Source: Arcobacter cryaerophilus gv. crypticus
Lineage (GTDB): Bacteria > Campylobacterota > Campylobacteria > Campylobacterales > Arcobacteraceae
Direction: 5' to 3'
NCBI RefSeq assembly: GCF_002993025.1
Contig: NZ_NXGI01000012.1
Location: 31,879-95,878, forward strand
DNA length: 64,000 bases
The position numbers and the translations under genes are program-made. Below the pieces are notes generated by a model that saw only the letters and a program-made list of their open reading frames with translations, was not told where the DNA came from and did not search any database. Within the stretch, counting starts at the first letter, position 1. Every line of letters begins with the position of its first letter. Shown piece after piece: positions 52,509-61,876 of the stretch.

Positions 52509-53054
52509 CTATTTTTTTATTAACTTTGTAAATAAAACTCCAATTGGTACAATACTAAGACCAATTATAAAAGCAAGAGGAACAAGGATTTTATTGTTAT
52601 TTAATGCAAAAAATCCAAAAATTAAAAATCCATAACCCAAAATTCTATAAATAGATAAAAAACCTGTTGCACTAAAAAATACATTTTTTAGTGAATTTTG
52701 TTTTACCCTACTTTTTTCTTCATCTATAATCTCTTTTATTTTTTGTGGTGTTAATTCACTTTCAGGAACTTCTTTATACTCGCTATATAAATCAAAAGGA
52801 TCATCAATTTCATCGATTTTATCTCTCTCATCACTACTTAAAGTATCATTTTTATCAAAATTTTCTAATCTATTTTGAATATTTTTTTTATAAGATAAAA
52901 ATGAAGCAAGAGTTACAAAAATTGAAGCAAAAAAAGCTATTTGGAGATTTAAAAGCCAAATTGTATTTTGGAAAAATATTGCATACAAACTAAGACAAAG
53001 ATTTAAAAATAAAAAAACCTTTGCAAAGTTTAAAATTTCACTATTTATCTTCAT
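52509..53054 (-). CDS. Small membrane protein downstream of the AtpZ-like gene
   Basis: About 181 residues from the ATG at 53054, which overlaps the stop of the previous gene. The longer frame to 53159 lies fully inside that gene. Two hydrophobic hairpins (about residues 10-50 and 130-175) enclose an acidic soluble stretch (about 60-110). I recall an uncharacterised membrane protein in similar position after hemL in Campylobacter. No function is assigned. Confidence 0.7.
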   Translation of the reverse strand: MKINSEILNFAKVFLFLNLCLSLYAIFFQNTIWLLNLQIAFFASIFVTLASFLSYKKNIQNRLENFDKNDTLSSDERDKIDEIDDPFDLYSEYKEVPESELTPQKIKEIIDEEKSRVKQNSLKNVFFSATGFLSIYRILGYGFLIFGFFALNNNKILVPLAFIIGLSIVPIGVLFTKLIKK

Positions 53055-53358
53055 CATCGTCAAATGATTTATCACCATGTTTTGCTCTATATGAATATCT
53101 TGGATCATTTTCCATACCCTCATATACTTTTTGAGCTCTTTTATAAGCTTTATAAACATTTAAACCAGCTGCTGCAATACCCCAAAAAACACCTATCCAA
53201 AGAGTCCATGTGTATCCTGTAAAGTGTTTTAGGGCTAAACCTATTCCAACTCCAATTACAATAGCAGCAACCATAGAAATACCAACAGACAAACTATCAA
53301 GCGCCTCAATTTTATCTCTATGTTTTGGTTTTTGCTCTTTATCTTTTATCTCTTCCAT
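53041..53358 (-). CDS. AtpZ/AtpI-like small membrane protein
   Basis: 105 residues. Two membrane helices (VGISMVAAIVIGVGIGLAL and TLWIGVFWGIAAAGLNVYKAY) with the glycine pattern of the AtpI/AtpZ family, then a charged C-terminal tail. Family members help assemble F-type ATP synthase or carry Mg/Ca. It is in a tight run with hemL, not with atp genes. The start is 11 bases after the ppnP stop. Confidence 0.8.
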   Translation of the reverse strand: MEEIKDKEQKPKHRDKIEALDSLSVGISMVAAIVIGVGIGLALKHFTGYTWTLWIGVFWGIAAAGLNVYKAYKRAQKVYEGMENDPRYSYRAKHGDKSFDDDEDK

Positions 53359-53369
53359 ATATTTCCAAT

Positions 53370-53684
53370 CTATTTTATATAACTACAACAATAATCACTT
53401 ATTGTTAAAACTTTTATATCAAAACTTGAGTTTGCTGGAACTTCAAAAGAGCTTCCATTTTTATAGCTTTTCCACTCACTTTCACCTTTTAATCTTACTT
53501 CGACATGACCATCAATAATTTCCATAATCTCAGCTTCAGCTGTACTAAAAAGATACTCTCCAGCCATCATAATTCCTAGAGATTTTTTACTTCCATTTGT
53601 ATCTATAAAAGTTCTACTTGTTACATTTCCATCAAAATAGATATTTGCTTTTTTTATAAGCTCTACATTTTTAAAACTTTCCAT
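53370..53684 (-). CDS. ppnP: Pyrimidine/purine nucleoside phosphorylase PpnP (DUF1255)
   Basis: 104 residues, single cupin domain, normal length. The block TRTFIDTNGSKKSLGIMMAGEY is close to the family signature, and GSSFEVPANSSFDIKV is the second cupin motif. The family cleaves a wide range of nucleosides with phosphate. The ATG shares bases with the hemL stop (one-base overlap). Confidence 0.9.
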   Translation of the reverse strand: MESFKNVELIKKANIYFDGNVTSRTFIDTNGSKKSLGIMMAGEYLFSTAEAEIMEIIDGHVEVRLKGESEWKSYKNGSSFEVPANSSFDIKVLTISDYCCSYIK

Positions 53685-54967
53685 TATTTTAAATCCTTCA
53701 TAACTTCATTGGCTGCTTTTATACAATTATCAATCATCTTATTTGTAATTTTTGTACAAATAAATCCAGCTTCATATTGACTACAAGCAAAATAAAAACC
53801 TCTTTTTAACATCTCACGGTGAAAAGTTGCAAATCTTTCAAAATTACAAAGCCCTACTTCTTTAAAGTTTTTTGGCTCATTTTCACAAAAGAAAAATCCA
53901 AACATACTTCCTCTTGTATTTACTTGAAGAGCTATTTCATTTTCGATAGCAACTCTTCTAAGCCCATCAACTAATCTTTTTGCTTTTTTTCCTAAATTAT
54001 CATAAATTTCTGGATTTTCTTTTAACTTTTTAAGACTTACCAAACCAGCTGCCATAGCAACTGGATTACCACTTAAAGTTCCAGCTTGATAAACCTTACC
54101 TTCAGGTGATAAATGTCCCATAATCTCTTTTGAAGAAGCAAAAGCACCAACAGGCATTCCAGCACCAATAACTTTTCCAAATGTTAAAATATCGGCTTTT
54201 ACATCTAAAATACCGCTTGCACCTTTTAAAGAAGCTCTAAATCCACTCATAACTTCATCAAAAATTAGTAAAGCACCGTGCTTATCGCAAAGCTCTCTAC
54301 AAGTAGCTAAAAACTCATTTGATGCAGGAACCAATCCCATATTTCCAGCAATTGGCTCAATTATAATACAAGCAATATCACTACTTTCTTCAAAACATTT
54401 TTGAAGCTGTTCTATGTTGTTGTATTCACATAAAAGCGTATGTTTTATCAAATCTTCTGGAACTCCTGGACTACTTGGACTTCCAAAAGTTGCCATACCT
54501 GAACCTGCTTGCACCAATAAAGAATCAGAGTGTCCATGATAACAACCCTCAAATTTTATAATATCATTTTTATTTGTAACACCACGTGCTAGTCTTATTG
54601 CACTCATTACAGCTTCTGTTCCTGAGCTTACAAATCTTACTTTATCAATATTTTCATACATATCAACAATTTCAGAAGCAAGTTTTGTTTCAAGATTTGT
54701 TGGAGCTCCAAAACTTAAACCTAACTTTGCAGTTTTTATAACTGCTTTTTCAATATCTTTATCACAATGTCCAAAAATAAGTGGTCCCCAACTTTGTACA
54801 AAATCTAAGTATTTGTTACCATCAATATCATATAAATATGCACCTTTTCCTTTTTTGATAAATGGAGGTGTTCCACCTACACTCTTAAATGCTCGAACAG
54901 GAGAATCAACTCCTCCTGGGATTACTTCACAAGCTTCTTTGTAGGCTTTTATAGATTTTTTAAACAT
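53684..54967 (-). CDS. hemL: Glutamate-1-semialdehyde 2,1-aminomutase
   Basis: 427 residues. The class III aminotransferase pattern is complete: [42 protein letters not shown], the PLP lysine in [15 protein letters not shown], and [10 protein letters not shown]. It makes 5-aminolevulinate for heme, which the many cytochromes here require. It heads a four-gene minus-strand unit with ppnP, the AtpZ-like gene and the membrane protein. Confidence 0.97.
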   Translation of the reverse strand: MFKKSIKAYKEACEVIPGGVDSPVRAFKSVGGTPPFIKKGKGAYLYDIDGNKYLDFVQSWGPLIFGHCDKDIEKAVIKTAKLGLSFGAPTNLETKLASEIVDMYENIDKVRFVSSGTEAVMSAIRLARGVTNKNDIIKFEGCYHGHSDSLLVQAGSGMATFGSPSSPGVPEDLIKHTLLCEYNNIEQLQKCFEESSDIACIIIEPIAGNMGLVPASNEFLATCRELCDKHGALLIFDEVMSGFRASLKGASGILDVKADILTFGKVIGAGMPVGAFASSKEIMGHLSPEGKVYQAGTLSGNPVAMAAGLVSLKKLKENPEIYDNLGKKAKRLVDGLRRVAIENEIALQVNTRGSMFGFFFCENEPKNFKEVGLCNFERFATFHREMLKRGFYFACSQYEAGFICTKITNKMIDNCIKAANEVMKDLK

Positions 54968-55081
54968 ATTTTTTTTCCTAAATTATAATTAAGTAATTAT
55001 TCTACAATAATCTATATAAGCAAAAGGTTATTTAATATATTTATCAAATTTAAAATAAATACAATTTTTAATTTTTTTTAC

Positions 55082-55087
55082 TATAAT
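55082..55087 (+). promoter_or_regulatory. Promoter -10 placed for a leaderless tonB message
   Basis: A perfect TATAAT ends six bases before the tonB ATG. The expected transcription start is at or within one or two bases of the ATG, and there is no room for a ribosome site. Confidence 0.55.
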
Positions 55088-55093
55088 TCGCGA

Positions 55094-55861
55094 ATGAAAA
55101 AAATAGTACTTGCATTCTTTGTTTCTTTATTGATCCATATTTTACTTTTTCTAAATTATAGTTTTAAGGAGCCTGCTAAAGAGGAGACAAAAAAAGATAA
55201 TGAAAAAAGTGAAGTGAAATTTGTAAAATTAGTACAAGAAAAAGTATTGCAAGAACAAGCAGCCAAAAATATTGAGCCAAAAATAAATGAGCCAAAAATA
55301 GTTGAAGAAAAAAAAGAAGATATAAAAACTCCAAAAAAAGTTGAGAAACAGCAAAAAGCAAGTAGTGAATTAAAAGCTAACAATAGTAAAAAACAGCTAG
55401 ATATAAAAGAAGCAAAAAAAGTTCAAAAACAAATTTTAAAAGAGAGTAGCAATCTTCAAGATAGTGCATTAGAAAAATTTTTATCTCAAAAAACTCCTGT
55501 AAATCAAGAAATTTTAAATGAACTTCAAAAACTATATGGAAAAGAGTATGATAATTTTACAAGTGTACAAAAAGCATATTTAGAAAAAAATCTAAATAAC
55601 TTTCAAGTAATAACTCAAAAAGTTCTAAATCGTATGGGATATCCAAAATTAGCTGCGAAGCTTGGAATTGGTGGAATAAATACTATAGAATTTATGTTTC
55701 ATCCAAATGGAGATATTAGTGGACTTAAAATAATAGGTTCAAGTGGTTATACTATCCTAGATGACTACTCTTTGGAATTAATACAAATTGCATACAAAGA
55801 GTATCCAAAACCAACTGAACCAACTAAACTTAGATTTAAAGTTTTTTATAGAAACTATTAA
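55094..55861 (+). CDS. tonB: TonB energy transducer
   Basis: 255 residues. An N-terminal membrane anchor (IVLAFFVSLLIHILLFLNY, with the conserved Ser-His pair), a long Lys/Glu-rich linker (about 30-140) with few prolines, and a C-terminal TonB domain (IEFMFHPNGDISGLKIIGSSG and the final Lys-Arg-Phe strand). It passes proton-motive energy to outer membrane receptors. ExbB and ExbD are not next to it. The likely leaderless start is noted separately. Confidence 0.9.
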   Translation: MKKIVLAFFVSLLIHILLFLNYSFKEPAKEETKKDNEKSEVKFVKLVQEKVLQEQAAKNIEPKINEPKIVEEKKEDIKTPKKVEKQQKASSELKANNSKKQLDIKEAKKVQKQILKESSNLQDSALEKFLSQKTPVNQEILNELQKLYGKEYDNFTSVQKAYLEKNLNNFQVITQKVLNRMGYPKLAAKLGIGGINTIEFMFHPNGDISGLKIIGSSGYTILDDYSLELIQIAYKEYPKPTEPTKLRFKVFYRNY

Positions 55862-55869
55862 AAATATTT

Positions 55870-56979
55870 TTACATTTTTCTTTCGTAATTATACATATCC
55901 ATATATCTAAATGCAAGTAAATTTTCTAAAATTGCAAAAGTTACAATAAAATTTATAAAAGAACTTCCACCATAGGAAAATAGTGGTAAAGGAATACCAA
56001 CAACTGGTGCAAAACCTATTACCATTAAAATATTTACACTCATATTTAAAAAAATAAGTAAAGCTAAACCAGAAGAAAAAACTTTTACTATAAAATCTGT
56101 TTTGAAAAAATAGTTTATTGTAAATAGATGCAAAATTATAATCACATATAGAACTATCAAACCAAAAGCACCTAAGAACCCATGTCTTTCTACCAAATAA
56201 GCAAAAATAAAATCACTCGTAGCAATTGGCAAAAACTTAAGTTGAGTTTGAGTTGCTTCATCACTATCTTTTCCAGTAAGCCCACCTGAACCTATTGCTA
56301 TAATACTTTGCTGGACATGATAACTAGGTTTCGCTGCAACTATAAAATCATGAACTCTTTTCTTTTGATAATCTTTCATAATATAGTTATATGAAAATGG
56401 TAAAAATATGGATAAAACAAAAACAATTCCTACCCATATTTTCCAATTTACACCAATTATGAAAAGTATCCCATATCCAACCAAAAGCAACACAAGTGCT
56501 GTACCTAAATCTGGCTCTTTAGCTATTAGAATAAATGGTATAAAAATATAAATTGAAAAATATCCAAAATCTTTTAATCCATATCCATCAATAGGTGGTG
56601 GTTTTCTTTGAATTAAATATCCCAACATCAATATATATATTGGTTTTATAATTTCAGAGGGCTGAATAGTTGTATCAAGAAATGGAATATGAATCCATCT
56701 TTTTGCTCCTAATTTTGTTACTCCAATAAATTCAACTGCTAGTAAGAGTAAAATTCCTATCCAATATAAAGCAGGAACCAATCTTAGATTTTTTCTAAGA
56801 GGAAGCATAAAAACTAAAATAAATGCAAAAAAAGATATACTAAAATAAAAAATTTGTTTACTTGCCAATGCATCATTTGCCTCTGCTATTAATACATAAG
56901 ATAGTATTATCAAAGGGGCTATAAAGATTAATATTAAATAATCAAAATGTGACATAATTCTTTTATCAAGTAAACGCAT
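55870..56979 (-). CDS. rodA: Rod-shape SEDS glycosyltransferase RodA
   Basis: 369 residues with about ten membrane helices. SEDS signatures: LGAKRWIHIPFL with IQPSEIIKP, KEPDLGTALV, AIGSGGLTGK and the C-terminal PLPLFSYGGSSFI. It polymerises peptidoglycan with PBP2, whose gene mrdA closes this window. RodA rather than FtsW is inferred from the short N-terminus and the context. It is divergent from the rluA-like gene with a 19-base spacer. Confidence 0.92.
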   Translation of the reverse strand: MRLLDKRIMSHFDYLILIFIAPLIILSYVLIAEANDALASKQIFYFSISFFAFILVFMLPLRKNLRLVPALYWIGILLLLAVEFIGVTKLGAKRWIHIPFLDTTIQPSEIIKPIYILMLGYLIQRKPPPIDGYGLKDFGYFSIYIFIPFILIAKEPDLGTALVLLLVGYGILFIIGVNWKIWVGIVFVLSIFLPFSYNYIMKDYQKKRVHDFIVAAKPSYHVQQSIIAIGSGGLTGKDSDEATQTQLKFLPIATSDFIFAYLVERHGFLGAFGLIVLYVIIILHLFTINYFFKTDFIVKVFSSGLALLIFLNMSVNILMVIGFAPVVGIPLPLFSYGGSSFINFIVTFAILENLLAFRYMDMYNYERKM

Positions 56980-56998
56980 AACGAAAGAGTAGCATAAT

Positions 56999-57985
56999 AT
57001 GTATAAAAATTTTATTGTAGATGTAGAGATTAGATTAGATAAATTTTTAAGTTTAAAAATCGATGCTTCAAGAAATCAAATTGAGCAACTAATTGAAAAA
57101 GAGTTTGTAAAAGTAGATGGAAAAACAACAAATAAAAATGGTTTAAAACTAAAATTAAATCAAGAAATAGAGGTTTGTTTTCCTGAACCAAAAACATTTG
57201 ATAAAAAAGATAGAGAATTTATTGAAAACTCATTAAAAGATAAAAATATAGAGATAATCTATGAAGATAGTGATATTTTAATTATAAATAAACCAAAAGG
57301 ACTTACTGTTCACGATGCTCCTAGTGTAAAAGACGCAACTTTAGTTGATTGGCTAAAACTTAAAAATATAAGTTTATCAACTATAAGTGGAGAAGAAAGA
57401 CATGGAATTGTACATAGACTTGATAAAGGAACTAGTGGTATTTTAATAGTTGCAAAAACAAATGAAGCTCATATTGAAATATCAAAACAGTTAGAAAAAA
57501 GAGAAGCTGGAAGATACTATTTAGCAATAATTGATTTGCCTTTAAAAGATAATATTATTGTAGAAGAACCAATAGCAAGAAATCCAAACAATAGACTCAA
57601 AATGGCTATACAAAAAGATGGAAGATATGCAAAAACATCGTTTTGTAAACTAGAAGTTAGTAATAACTCAAAATATGAACTAATAGCTTGTAAACTTTCA
57701 ACAGGAAGAACACATCAAATAAGAGTACACTTAAATAGATTAAATAGGCACATTTTAGGGGATATTTTATATGGATTTAAGGGCGATTTCAGTATTATAG
57801 ATGGATTTTTTTTGCATGGATTTTGCCTAGTATTCACTCATCCAAGAACAAAAGAGAAGATGAGTTTTACTGCAAAACTTCCAAAAGATATGCAAGATTT
57901 TATAGATACCAATTTTGATAAGGAGAGAATATATGAAAAAATTGAGACTACTAGCCTCTTTAAGTTTTTTAATTTTAATAATTAG
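56999..57985 (+). CDS. RluA/RluD-family pseudouridine synthase
   Basis: 328 residues. An N-terminal S4 RNA-binding domain (about 10-75; LDKFLSLKI, SRNQIEQLIEKEFVKVDGK) is followed by the catalytic domain with HRLDKGTSGILIVAKT, whose Asp is the catalytic nucleophile, and TGRTHQIRVHL. It modifies uridines in 23S rRNA; the target site is not decided. The end overlaps the start of the Fn3 lipoprotein gene by about 50 bases. Confidence 0.93.
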   Translation: MYKNFIVDVEIRLDKFLSLKIDASRNQIEQLIEKEFVKVDGKTTNKNGLKLKLNQEIEVCFPEPKTFDKKDREFIENSLKDKNIEIIYEDSDILIINKPKGLTVHDAPSVKDATLVDWLKLKNISLSTISGEERHGIVHRLDKGTSGILIVAKTNEAHIEISKQLEKREAGRYYLAIIDLPLKDNIIVEEPIARNPNNRLKMAIQKDGRYAKTSFCKLEVSNNSKYELIACKLSTGRTHQIRVHLNRLNRHILGDILYGFKGDFSIIDGFFLHGFCLVFTHPRTKEKMSFTAKLPKDMQDFIDTNFDKERIYEKIETTSLFKFFNFNN

Positions 57986-59216
57986 TGGTTGTTCTAATGT
58001 TTTAGATAGCCTAAGTACAACAACTTCACCAAAGGTTAATCAAAATTTTCAATCAATAGATTACTCTTCAATTAAATCAATTCCAGATATGAACTCAATT
58101 GGTTTTGAGTGGCAAAGAATTGATGACCATAGAGTTGTTGGTTATAATTTTTATAGAACAGAATTATCAAAAGGTCAAAATACTCTTAAGTTAATCAAAG
58201 CAACAGATAGTAGATATATAACACACTATGTTGACAAAGGTTTAGAGCCAAAAACAAAATATGCTTATCAAATATCTGCTAGATTAAATGATGGAACAGA
58301 ATCACCTACAACTCAAGCTTATATTGTAGAAACTCTTCCAAGAATCGCACCTGTTGGTTTTGCACAAGCTATATCAAATCTTCCAAAAAAAGTAAAAATT
58401 GTATGGCAACCGCATCCTGATCCTAGAGTTGGTTATTATAGAGTTGAAAGATATAATACTTTTCTTAAAGAGTGGGTTTGGGCATCTGCTTCTAAGATAG
58501 AAAATAGACTAAGTGCTGAATTTATTGATACAGGATTAGATGACAATACTTCATATAAATATAGAATAAAAGCCTTCTCTTTTGGAGATGTTGAATCAGC
58601 TCCTTCAAAAATATTAGATGCAAAAACAAAAGCTCTTCCTCTACCTGCAACAAATGTTAAAACTTCAAATAATATTCCAAAAAAAATATATATAACTTGG
58701 AATGCTTCTCAAAGTCCTGATGTAGTTCAATATAGAATATATAGAAGTAGTTACAAATCTTTAGGTTATAGCAATATTGCAGCTGTAAACTCAAATACTT
58801 TAGAGTACACAGATGAAGTAAATGCAGATAAAAAAGAGTACTACTACAAAGTTATAGCAGTTGATAAAGATAATCTTGAAAGTAGTTCTGATATTGAAGC
58901 TATAAAAGGTATATCTCTAGCTCCACCAGCAAAGCCGATATTAACTTTGGCTCAAATTCAAGGAAATAAAGCTATTTTGAATTGGCAAGCAGGAGATAAT
59001 AGAGCAACATCTTACAATGTTCATAAAAGAGTAAAAAAGAACTGGTTTTTATCAGATACAGTAAAATTTAAAAATATAACTTCTCTTAGATTTGAAGACC
59101 ATGATATTTTAAAAGGTGTTGATTATTACTATTCTGTACAAGCAGTAGATGAGTTTGGTGTACTTTCTGCAAAAAGCGATGAGGCAAAATTGGCTCTACC
59201 TGAAACAAGTATATAA
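57933..59216 (+). CDS. Fibronectin type III repeat lipoprotein
   Basis: 427 residues from ATG 57933 with an AAGGAGAG site. A lipobox (ILIISGC) marks a lipoprotein. Three to four Fn3-like modules follow, each with a Trp near its start (FEWQRIDDHRVVGYNFYR, IVWQPHPDPRVGYYRVER, ITWNASQSPDVVQYRIYR, LNWQAGDNRATSYNVHKR). They may bind carbohydrate or proteins of the cell wall. In this phylum a homologue sits between rluA and trmB genes, so it is probably a conserved envelope factor; function is unknown. Confidence 0.88.
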   Translation: MKKLRLLASLSFLILIISGCSNVLDSLSTTTSPKVNQNFQSIDYSSIKSIPDMNSIGFEWQRIDDHRVVGYNFYRTELSKGQNTLKLIKATDSRYITHYVDKGLEPKTKYAYQISARLNDGTESPTTQAYIVETLPRIAPVGFAQAISNLPKKVKIVWQPHPDPRVGYYRVERYNTFLKEWVWASASKIENRLSAEFIDTGLDDNTSYKYRIKAFSFGDVESAPSKILDAKTKALPLPATNVKTSNNIPKKIYITWNASQSPDVVQYRIYRSSYKSLGYSNIAAVNSNTLEYTDEVNADKKEYYYKVIAVDKDNLESSSDIEAIKGISLAPPAKPILTLAQIQGNKAILNWQAGDNRATSYNVHKRVKKNWFLSDTVKFKNITSLRFEDHDILKGVDYYYSVQAVDEFGVLSAKSDEAKLALPETSI

Positions 59217-59218
59217 AT

Positions 59219-60412
59219 ATGCCTCACATAGTTTTTGAAAAAAACAATCTACTTGAAACTCCTTTAAAAAAAGGAGATATTGAGTTTTTATTTACAGCTG
59301 TATCTTATCATCCAAAAGGTAGTAATAGAAAAATTGAATACAAAATTGCTACAAAAAACAAAGATTTAGAGTTTTTACTAGCAATAAAAGAGAAAGATGA
59401 TAACTTTATAATTAAATCAGATAAAACAACAAGAATATCACCTGTTTCATATATAAAAGATGCTCTAAACTCTTATGTTTTAGAGAATAAATCAGAAATT
59501 GTATTTAAAAACACTACAAACTTAAAAGAGAAAAAAGAGCAAGAACACAAATATCTAAAAGATATTGATTTTTTTGTAGAAGATTTTAAAAGCGATAAAG
59601 AGCTTCAAATAGAAATTGGTTTTGGAAGCGGAAGACATCTACTTTATCAAGCAAAACAAAACCCAAATATACAGTTTATTGGACTTGAAATTCACTATCC
59701 ATCTATTGAGCAACTTCTAACACAATTAGAACTTCAAAATATTACAAATGTTTTGGTTGTAAACTATGATGCTAGACTTTTTATGGAGTTTATAGAGTCA
59801 AATCAAGTAGGGAAAATATTTGTGCATTTTCCAGTTCCTTGGGATAAAAAAGCACATAGAAGAATTTATTCAAAAGAGTTTGTAAATGAAGCTTTAAGAG
59901 TTTTAAAAGTTTCTGGAACTTTGGAGCTTAGAACTGATAGTAGAAATTATTTTGATTTTTGTGTAAATTTACTTACAAACTTAAATAAAGCATCAATAAA
60001 AATTGATGTAAATAGAGATTTAGAAGTTGTAAGTAAATATGAAGATAGATGGAAAAAACAAGGTAAAAATATATATGATGTAGTTTTAACTTCTCAAAAT
60101 ATTGATAAAAACTTAAATATTGATTATAGTTTTGAATTTGATTTTGATATAAATTTTGATAATTTTATAAAAAATATTTTTTCAAAAGCTCTTATAATTA
60201 AAAATTATTTTATACACATTGAAGAGTTTTATAAGATAATAAATAAAAATAATTCAGGTTTAATAAAAGTTACTATGGGAAACTTTGATAGACCTGTTAC
60301 TAAATATCTCTTAGTAATAGATGGAAAAATATCTTATTATCAAGGTAATCCTCTTCCAACTAGCTCAAATATAGAAGCTGATAAAAAATTAAAAGAGATT
60401 TTATCTAAATGA
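59219..60412 (+). CDS. trmB: tRNA (guanine-46-N7)-methyltransferase, long form
   Basis: 397 residues. The SAM-dependent methyltransferase core (about 125-275) shows LQIEIGFGSGRHLL, FIGLEIHYPSIEQ and HFPVPWDKKAHRR. About 120 residues precede and 120 follow it; this long form is known from Campylobacter and Helicobacter. It methylates G46 in the tRNA variable loop. It starts two bases after the lipoprotein stop and its stop overlaps ftsE. Confidence 0.93.
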   Translation: MPHIVFEKNNLLETPLKKGDIEFLFTAVSYHPKGSNRKIEYKIATKNKDLEFLLAIKEKDDNFIIKSDKTTRISPVSYIKDALNSYVLENKSEIVFKNTTNLKEKKEQEHKYLKDIDFFVEDFKSDKELQIEIGFGSGRHLLYQAKQNPNIQFIGLEIHYPSIEQLLTQLELQNITNVLVVNYDARLFMEFIESNQVGKIFVHFPVPWDKKAHRRIYSKEFVNEALRVLKVSGTLELRTDSRNYFDFCVNLLTNLNKASIKIDVNRDLEVVSKYEDRWKKQGKNIYDVVLTSQNIDKNLNIDYSFEFDFDINFDNFIKNIFSKALIIKNYFIHIEEFYKIINKNNSGLIKVTMGNFDRPVTKYLLVIDGKISYYQGNPLPTSSNIEADKKLKEILSK

Positions 60413-61071
60413 TTACAGCAAAAGATTTATATCTTACTTATGATAATAATAAATATATTATAAAAAGAGGAAATTTTTCTATAAAAGAGAAAGAGTTTGT
60501 CTTTATTGGAGGAAACTCTGGAAGTGGAAAATCAACACTTTTGAAATCTTTTTATGGTGATATTCCAATAAAACATGGTAGTTTAAAAATATCAAATCAA
60601 GAAGTTTTTAAAATTAAAGGAAATAATCTAAGATATCTTAGAAAAGATATTGGTGTTATTTTTCAAGATTATAAACTAATAAATGATTATACTATTGAAG
60701 AGAACATAATGATACCTCTTAAGATAAATAACTATTCAGATGAAGTTTCAAGACTTCAAGCTGATAATCTTTTAAAACACGTAAAATTAACTCATAGAAA
60801 AGGTTTTTATCCAAATCAATTAAGTGGTGGAGAGCAACAAAGAGTTGCAGTAGCACGTGCTTTAGCACATAATCCAAAAATTATAATAGCAGATGAACCA
60901 ACTGGAAATTTAGATGATTTTAATGCTGATGTTGTTTGGAACTTATTAAAAGGGGCAAATGAACAACTAGGAATTACAGTAGTTGTGGTAACTCATAGAG
61001 TTCCAAAAAATCTAGGAATTAATTTTAGACAGTTATCAATAGAAGATGGGATAATTTATGAAGTCTCTTAA
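60409..61071 (+). CDS. ftsE: Cell division ATP-binding protein FtsE
   Basis: 220 residues. Walker A GGNSGSGKST, signature LSGGEQQRVAVARAL, Walker B IIIADEPTG and switch VTHR. It forms a complex with FtsX that activates peptidoglycan hydrolysis through an EnvC-type protein, encoded two genes on. The ftsX start lies inside its end. Confidence 0.95.
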   Translation: MITAKDLYLTYDNNKYIIKRGNFSIKEKEFVFIGGNSGSGKSTLLKSFYGDIPIKHGSLKISNQEVFKIKGNNLRYLRKDIGVIFQDYKLINDYTIEENIMIPLKINNYSDEVSRLQADNLLKHVKLTHRKGFYPNQLSGGEQQRVAVARALAHNPKIIIADEPTGNLDDFNADVVWNLLKGANEQLGITVVVVTHRVPKNLGINFRQLSIEDGIIYEVS

Positions 61072-61876
61072 AGCTATTTTTGCCTTTTTTGTACCACTTT
61101 TAGCAATGCTTATTACATTTTGTATTTTTTTACTTATTGATAATATTGTAGATAATTACAAAAATAAAATATCAAGAGATTATAGTATTGTTTTGGTTGC
61201 AACAAATCCTATAAAAAAAGAGTCTTTAAATGAACTAGCTGGAATTAAAGTTGAAAATATTCAACTATTACCAAATGAAAAGATAATTGAAAATATTAAA
61301 TCAAATTTATCTGATAACTCTATTGAGCTTTTAAGACAAAAATTACCATACTTTTATCAAATATATCTTGAAATATTTCCAACAAGTAGCGAACTAGAAG
61401 TTATTAAAAAAACCCTACTTTCAAATAAAGATGTAAAAAATGTAGAGGTTTTTTATAAAAATCACAATCAAATATATTTACTACTTCTTATTTTAAATAG
61501 TGTCTCATTTATACTATTTTTTATTATTACAATTTTTGCAATAATAATTATTGCAAAACAGATAAAACTTTGGTTTCATGAACATAGTGTAAGAATTTCT
61601 ATTTTAAGACTTCATGGGGCTTCTATTATTTATAGTGCTTCTTCTGTTTTAAAATATGCTCTAATAAGTTCTTTTATGGCTTTTTTAATATCTTCACTTT
61701 TTTTGATATATGTGTCGAGTAATATTGAATTACTTTTTCCATTTGAATTACAAGAGATAGTTAATGTAAATATAAATATTGAAAGAGATATTATAAAAAT
61801 TTTTATTTTATCTTTTTGTATCTCTGTATTTACAATCTTTGGAGTACTATTTAAGTATAAGATAAGTAATGATTAA
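61058..61876 (+). CDS. ftsX: Cell division protein FtsX
   Basis: 272 residues with four membrane helices (about 5-28, 145-170, 200-225 and 245-265) and a periplasmic domain between the first two, the FtsX layout. A GASIIYSA motif after helix two is typical of the family. It overlaps ftsE by 14 bases and the EnvC-like gene by eight, so the three are coexpressed. Confidence 0.92.
   Translation: MKSLKAIFAFFVPLLAMLITFCIFLLIDNIVDNYKNKISRDYSIVLVATNPIKKESLNELAGIKVENIQLLPNEKIIENIKSNLSDNSIELLRQKLPYFYQIYLEIFPTSSELEVIKKTLLSNKDVKNVEVFYKNHNQIYLLLLILNSVSFILFFIITIFAIIIIAKQIKLWFHEHSVRISILRLHGASIIYSASSVLKYALISSFMAFLISSLFLIYVSSNIELLFPFELQEIVNVNINIERDIIKIFILSFCISVFTIFGVLFKYKISND

Noticed and set aside
55156-55383. 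Long antisense frames opposite the tonB linker
   Set aside because: They are complements of the Lys/Glu-rich linker, giving Phe/Ser/Leu-rich low-complexity products with no start signals.
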